Positions 6,913-8,760 of a DNA stretch of 8,760 nt are shown piece after piece (within the stretch, counting starts at the first letter, position 1; every line of letters begins with the position of its first letter). Origin of the DNA: Aalborgiella sp043775055 (GTDB taxonomy: Bacteria > Pseudomonadota > Gammaproteobacteria > Burkholderiales > Burkholderiaceae_C); the NCBI GenBank assembly GCA_043775055.1, contig JAYVSU010000070.1, positions 1 through 8,760 on the forward strand, read 5' to 3'. The notes under the pieces are model-generated. The model made no database searches. It was not told the DNA's origin and was given only the letters and a program-made list of their open reading frames with translations. The position numbers and the translations under genes are program-made.

Positions 6913-6929
6913 TTGTTACTATTTTTACG
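6906..6929. repeat. Short direct repeat with 10-bp period over the promoter
   Basis: TTACTATTT occurs at 6906-6914 and again at 6916-6924, with a partial third unit TTTAC at 6924-6928. The period of one helical turn and the overlap with the predicted -10 region and start site fit binding sites for a dimeric or cooperative regulator, but a chance AT-rich repeat is possible. Confidence 0.35.
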
Positions 6930-6963
6930 GATTTCTACTACCTAGCTTGAAAACTCAGTTTGC

Positions 6964-7188
6964 TTGACCAGCGCACAAGGCCAAGTGAATCTTGCCTATG
7001 TCACCTTGGCGTCATCTCAAGATCCCGATGAAATTTTTGGTATTTGGGCTACCCCGTTCGTGGTATTGATGCCAGAGAGTGCGGATAAGAAACTACAACC
7101 AGATGAAACAAGATGTGTAGCAAGGCCTAGCCTTCATGACCAAGTTTCACCGCATCTAGTGCGTGGTTGGAGCTGGTTGCTTAGTTAA
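6964..7188 (+). CDS. Doubtful 74-codon ORF of unknown function
   Basis: An open frame runs from the TAG at 6943-6945 to the TAA at 7186-7188. The first possible start is a TTG at 6964; a GTG at 6985 and an ATG at 7069 are other choices, none with a ribosome binding site. The predicted peptide (QGQVNLAYVTLASSQDPDE, then FGIWATPFVVLMPES) has no signal peptide, no clear membrane segment and no motif I recognise. It ends 15 bases before the next gene's ATG and lies downstream of a good promoter, so it could be a short leader gene, the remnant of a larger gene, or untranslated leader. I do not recognise the family. Confidence 0.22.
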   Translation: MTSAQGQVNLAYVTLASSQDPDEIFGIWATPFVVLMPESADKKLQPDETRCVARPSLHDQVSPHLVRGWSWLLS

Positions 7189-7203
7189 TTTTAAGGATAA
7201 ATC

Positions 7204-7608
7204 ATGAACCAAATCAATTTTACCCCTATGCGTTCACTTCGTGATTTGCAAGAGTATGCGGACGTTGCCGCGCTGACGCCGGCCCTGCATGGCTTGTGCA
7301 GTCATTTTGGTCGCGTAGAAAAACTAGCCATCCTGACGGCAGTTCATGAAGGTGCGCAGCAAGCGATTTGTTTTTTGCGGCTCGAATCGCCTGAAAAAGA
7401 GCTGAAGCTGATGCACTCGTTGGGTGTGGGGCGGTTTGGTGGGGAAGTGGTTTTTGTAGTTGATTTAAAAGCACGAGACGTGGATGACGGGTTCGACGCT
7501 TCAAGCCAGTGGGCAAACTTCAGCAATACAAAAACTCAACAAAGGTTTGCTGCATATGCGCCACAACCCTTGCATACAGATGCCCCAGTAAGCCACGCTT
7601 ACAACTGA
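7204..7608 (+). CDS. Conserved-looking hypothetical protein with RRM-like pattern
   Basis: The 134-residue protein has a good ribosome binding site, AAGGA at 7193-7197, 6 bases before the ATG. There is no signal peptide or membrane segment. Residues about 26-88 follow the helix-strand-strand-helix-strand spacing of an RNA recognition motif: ALHGLCSHFGRV, LAILTAVHEG, AICFLRLESPEKE, LMHSLGVGRFGGE and VVFVVDL. In particular, FGxV, a xxCFLRL strand in the RNP1 place and the RFGGE turn fit the fold, although the first strand with RNP2 is not obvious. The last 40 residues look disordered. It heads a possible operon with the TPR protein downstream. The RRM reading is inference from pattern; the function is unknown. 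Confidence 0.7.
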   Translation: MNQINFTPMRSLRDLQEYADVAALTPALHGLCSHFGRVEKLAILTAVHEGAQQAICFLRLESPEKELKLMHSLGVGRFGGEVVFVVDLKARDVDDGFDASSQWANFSNTKTQQRFAAYAPQPLHTDAPVSHAYN

Positions 7609-7631
7609 CCCACATGCCACAACCATGCGGG
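7609..7631 (+). terminator. Weak hairpin just after the 134-aa gene
   Basis: CCCACATG (7609-7616) and CATGCGGG (7624-7631) pair over 8 positions with one A-C mismatch and a 7-base loop, starting directly after the TGA stop. No U-run follows, so it may be a stability or attenuation hairpin and not a full intrinsic terminator. Confidence 0.25.
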
Positions 7632-7638
7632 AAACTCT

Positions 7639-7734
7639 ATGTACTTCTTTCTCTTTGTATCGGGCACTAGATCCGAAATAGTCAAGCAAGCATCGCGCGG
7701 CATTGGCCTGCTTGCCACAGGAGTTAAATCATGA
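7639..7734 (+). CDS. Possible 31-aa ORF overlapping the TPR gene start
   Basis: ATG 7639 opens a 31-codon frame (MYFFLFVSGTRSEIV, ending GIGLLATGVKS). Its TGA at 7732-7734 overlaps the ATG of the TPR gene (7731-7733) as ATGA, the classic arrangement for translational coupling. A weak GGGAA lies 5 bases before the start. The peptide is hydrophobic at its N terminus, basic in the middle and hydrophobic again near the end. It may be a small membrane-associated peptide, a leader peptide, or a chance frame. No family is recognised. Confidence 0.28.
   Translation: MYFFLFVSGTRSEIVKQASRGIGLLATGVKS
7686..7715 (+). repeat. 7-bp inverted repeat just before the TPR gene's ribosome binding site
   Basis: GCAAGCA (7686-7692) pairs perfectly with TGCTTGC (7709-7715) across a 16-base loop. 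It ends 3 bases before the AGGAG ribosome binding site of the gene at 7731, so a hairpin here could affect translation initiation. It is short and may be coincidental. Confidence 0.3.
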
Positions 7735-8760
7735 CACCAAACTGCGTTGTCATGCAAAAGTCTTTGACTTTGTTACAGCCTATGGCGCTTTCAGTAGTAC
7801 TACTGGGGTTGTTGGCTGGGTCACTTCCGAACGCAGTCGCAGCGGCAACTAGACCAAAGACTAATCCTTGCTTAACAAATGTGGTTACGTCGGCTCTTTG
7901 TCAAGCAGAAACCCTGTCGGGTACGCAAAAAAACGCTGAAGCCCTAAAAGTCTTGCGCAGTGTACGTGCGAAAGCAACACCTACGGACTTAGCGTATTGG
8001 CAACTCTACGGTGATCTAGCGTGGAATCTCGAATTTAAGCTGGAAGCCATTCTGGCTTACCGCACCGTATGGGAGGCCGGGTCAAGCAATGCGCTCGCCA
8101 TGGAACGTCTTATTCAGTACTACAACGCGAATGAGCAACCGCAAATGGCTATCGCAGTCGGCAAAAAGGGATACCAGCAAATTGGCCACGTGCGATGGAT
8201 GCTGCTGGCGATGGATGCGGCATCCCAAGCCTCGCTGTGGGATGAGTTGCGTAGTCTTTCTCGTCAGGTGCAAGAGGATGAAGCAAATTTCAGGAACAGT
8301 GAAATGTACTGGCTGCTTACGGCGCACATTTCCAATCATGACGGAAACAAATCGCGTGCGCGGACCGCATACGGCAACGCGATTGCCTTGAATCCTACAT
8401 CAGTGCCTACGCGGGTACAGATATTGTGGTTCGAGCTCGACGACGGTGACAAACAACAGCTCAGCGAGCATTTGCAGCAATGGCAGGAGGATGCACAGTT
8501 AAACCCGGCCTATTGGACTGCATATGCAGTCGCACACCTTCGTCTGGGACGTGTAGATGATTCTCTAGTTTGGTTCAATAAACAGGCACGTGAAAAGCCG
8601 GATGATTACCTGTGGCAGTTAAGTTATATATCGGCTCTTTCCAATTCAGGAAGACCAGATGCTGTGCAGCGCTTGCGTCGCGATATTCTTATTCACTTAA
8701 GGGGAAAGCTAGCTATCGTCGATGGCATGCCAAAAGCCGATGGCAAGGTGGTATTACTCG
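7731..8760 (+). CDS. Exported TPR protein, PelB-like, 5' part
   Basis: The frame is open from ATG 7731 to the end of the window (343 residues seen). An AGGAG at 7719-7723 lies 7 bases before the ATG, and an in-frame TAA at 7725-7727 fixes the start here or at Met8. A signal peptide is visible (LTLLQPMALSVVLLGLLAG, cleavage near AVAAA, about residue 38). The rest is alpha-helical repeats of TPR type: about 68-116 (YWQLYGDLAWNLEFKLEAIL), 192-222 (YWLLTAHISNHDG, then ARTAYGNAIALNP) and 261-290 (YWTAYAVAHLRLGRVDDSLVW). The series of Trp-rich units, with RVQILWFELDD, LQQWQEDAQLNPAYW, DDYLWQLSYISALSNSGRPD and LRRDILIHLR, closely recalls the periplasmic TPR part of PelB. In the Pel pathway, PelB forms the outer-membrane export channel and binds PelA. 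A beta-barrel, if present, would be beyond the window. PgaA or NfrA-like TPR proteins are alternatives. The neighbouring cyclic-di-GMP protein fits a biofilm role. Confidence 0.75.
   Translation, partial: MTPNCVVMQKSLTLLQPMALSVVLLGLLAGSLPNAVAAATRPKTNPCLTNVVTSALCQAETLSGTQKNAEALKVLRSVRAKATPTDLAYWQLYGDLAWNLEFKLEAILAYRTVWEAGSSNALAMERLIQYYNANEQPQMAIAVGKKGYQQIGHVRWMLLAMDAASQASLWDELRSLSRQVQEDEANFRNSEMYWLLTAHISNHDGNKSRARTAYGNAIALNPTSVPTRVQILWFELDDGDKQQLSEHLQQWQEDAQLNPAYWTAYAVAHLRLGRVDDSLVWFNKQAREKPDDYLWQLSYISALSNSGRPDAVQRLRRDILIHLRGKLAIVDGMPKADGKVVLL

Larger units (their letters stand above)
6722..7203. other. AT-rich intergenic region between divergent genes
   Basis: About 480 bases separate the GGDEF-EAL gene from the gene at 7204. 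The left half (6722-6960) is clearly richer in A and T than its surroundings and has no credible ORF. It holds an 8-bp inverted repeat, a sigma-70-like promoter reading right and a 10-bp-period repeat, each listed separately. The right half is more GC-rich and contains one open frame of doubtful status. It also has a possible hairpin, GCCAAG-TGA (6980-6988) with TCA-C-CTTGGC (7001-7010). If transcription starts near 6919, the leader before 7204 would be about 285 bases. I see no tRNA and no known riboswitch pattern; the GEMM cyclic-di-GMP aptamer consensus was looked for and not found. Confidence 0.6.

Noticed and set aside
6919..7203. Cyclic-di-GMP (GEMM) riboswitch in the leader before 7204
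   Set aside because: Considered because of the neighbouring GGDEF-EAL gene, but the GEMM consensus blocks are not present by eye.
8082..8391. Short frames on both strands within the TPR gene
   Set aside because: The continuous frame from 7731 has a signal peptide, a good ribosome binding site and TPR repeats. The short frames are its shadows.
1..8760. CRISPR array, insertion sequence, integrase or tRNA
   Set aside because: No regularly spaced repeats, transposase or integrase motifs, or cloverleaf were found. The putA-tail pair is the only sign of past insertion.

Overview
The window reads like the chromosome of a betaproteobacterium, most likely Burkholderiales and close to Comamonadaceae (Rhodoferax, Polaromonas or Limnohabitans-like). 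This assignment rests on the style of the PutA protein, on a short AT-rich segment inside putA resembling a dispersed repeat I recall from Comamonadaceae genomes, and on the sulfite-oxidase/cytochrome pair. It is inference; there is no rRNA or other marker gene.

Layout. (1) Positions 1-1964, plus strand: 3' part of putA, the bifunctional proline dehydrogenase / glutamate-semialdehyde dehydrogenase. (2) 2077-4908, plus strand: a compact four-gene module of an ECF sigma factor, a one-membrane-segment putative anti-sigma factor, a Tat-exported molybdenum enzyme of the sulfite oxidase family (SorA-like) and a small exported monoheme cytochrome c (SorB-like). The likely logic is that an envelope signal relieves the anti-sigma factor and the sigma factor switches on a periplasmic redox enzyme with its own electron acceptor. 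(3) 4902-4948: a short second copy of the putA 3' end, directly after the cytochrome gene. (4) 4958-6721, minus strand: a soluble PAS-GGDEF-EAL cyclic-di-GMP protein with both active sites intact. (5) 6722-7203: an AT-rich intergenic region with an inverted repeat, a good sigma-70-type promoter reading right, a 10-bp-period repeat and a doubtful 74-codon ORF. (6) 7204-8760, plus strand: a 134-aa protein with an RRM-like pattern, a possible 31-aa ORF whose stop overlaps the next start, and the beginning of an exported TPR protein that resembles the PelB scaffold of Pel-type exopolysaccharide export and runs off the window.

The most interesting observation is that the sigma/anti-sigma/SorAB module lies between two putA 3' ends. 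Over 13 codons the two tails differ at 10 of 39 bases, nearly all at synonymous positions. They therefore look like two independently evolved putA termini and not a recent duplication or chance. The simplest reading is that the module arrived together with a foreign putA end by recombination at putA, leaving the resident tail as a scar. A second theme is that a cyclic-di-GMP turnover protein sits divergently next to a possible exopolysaccharide export operon.
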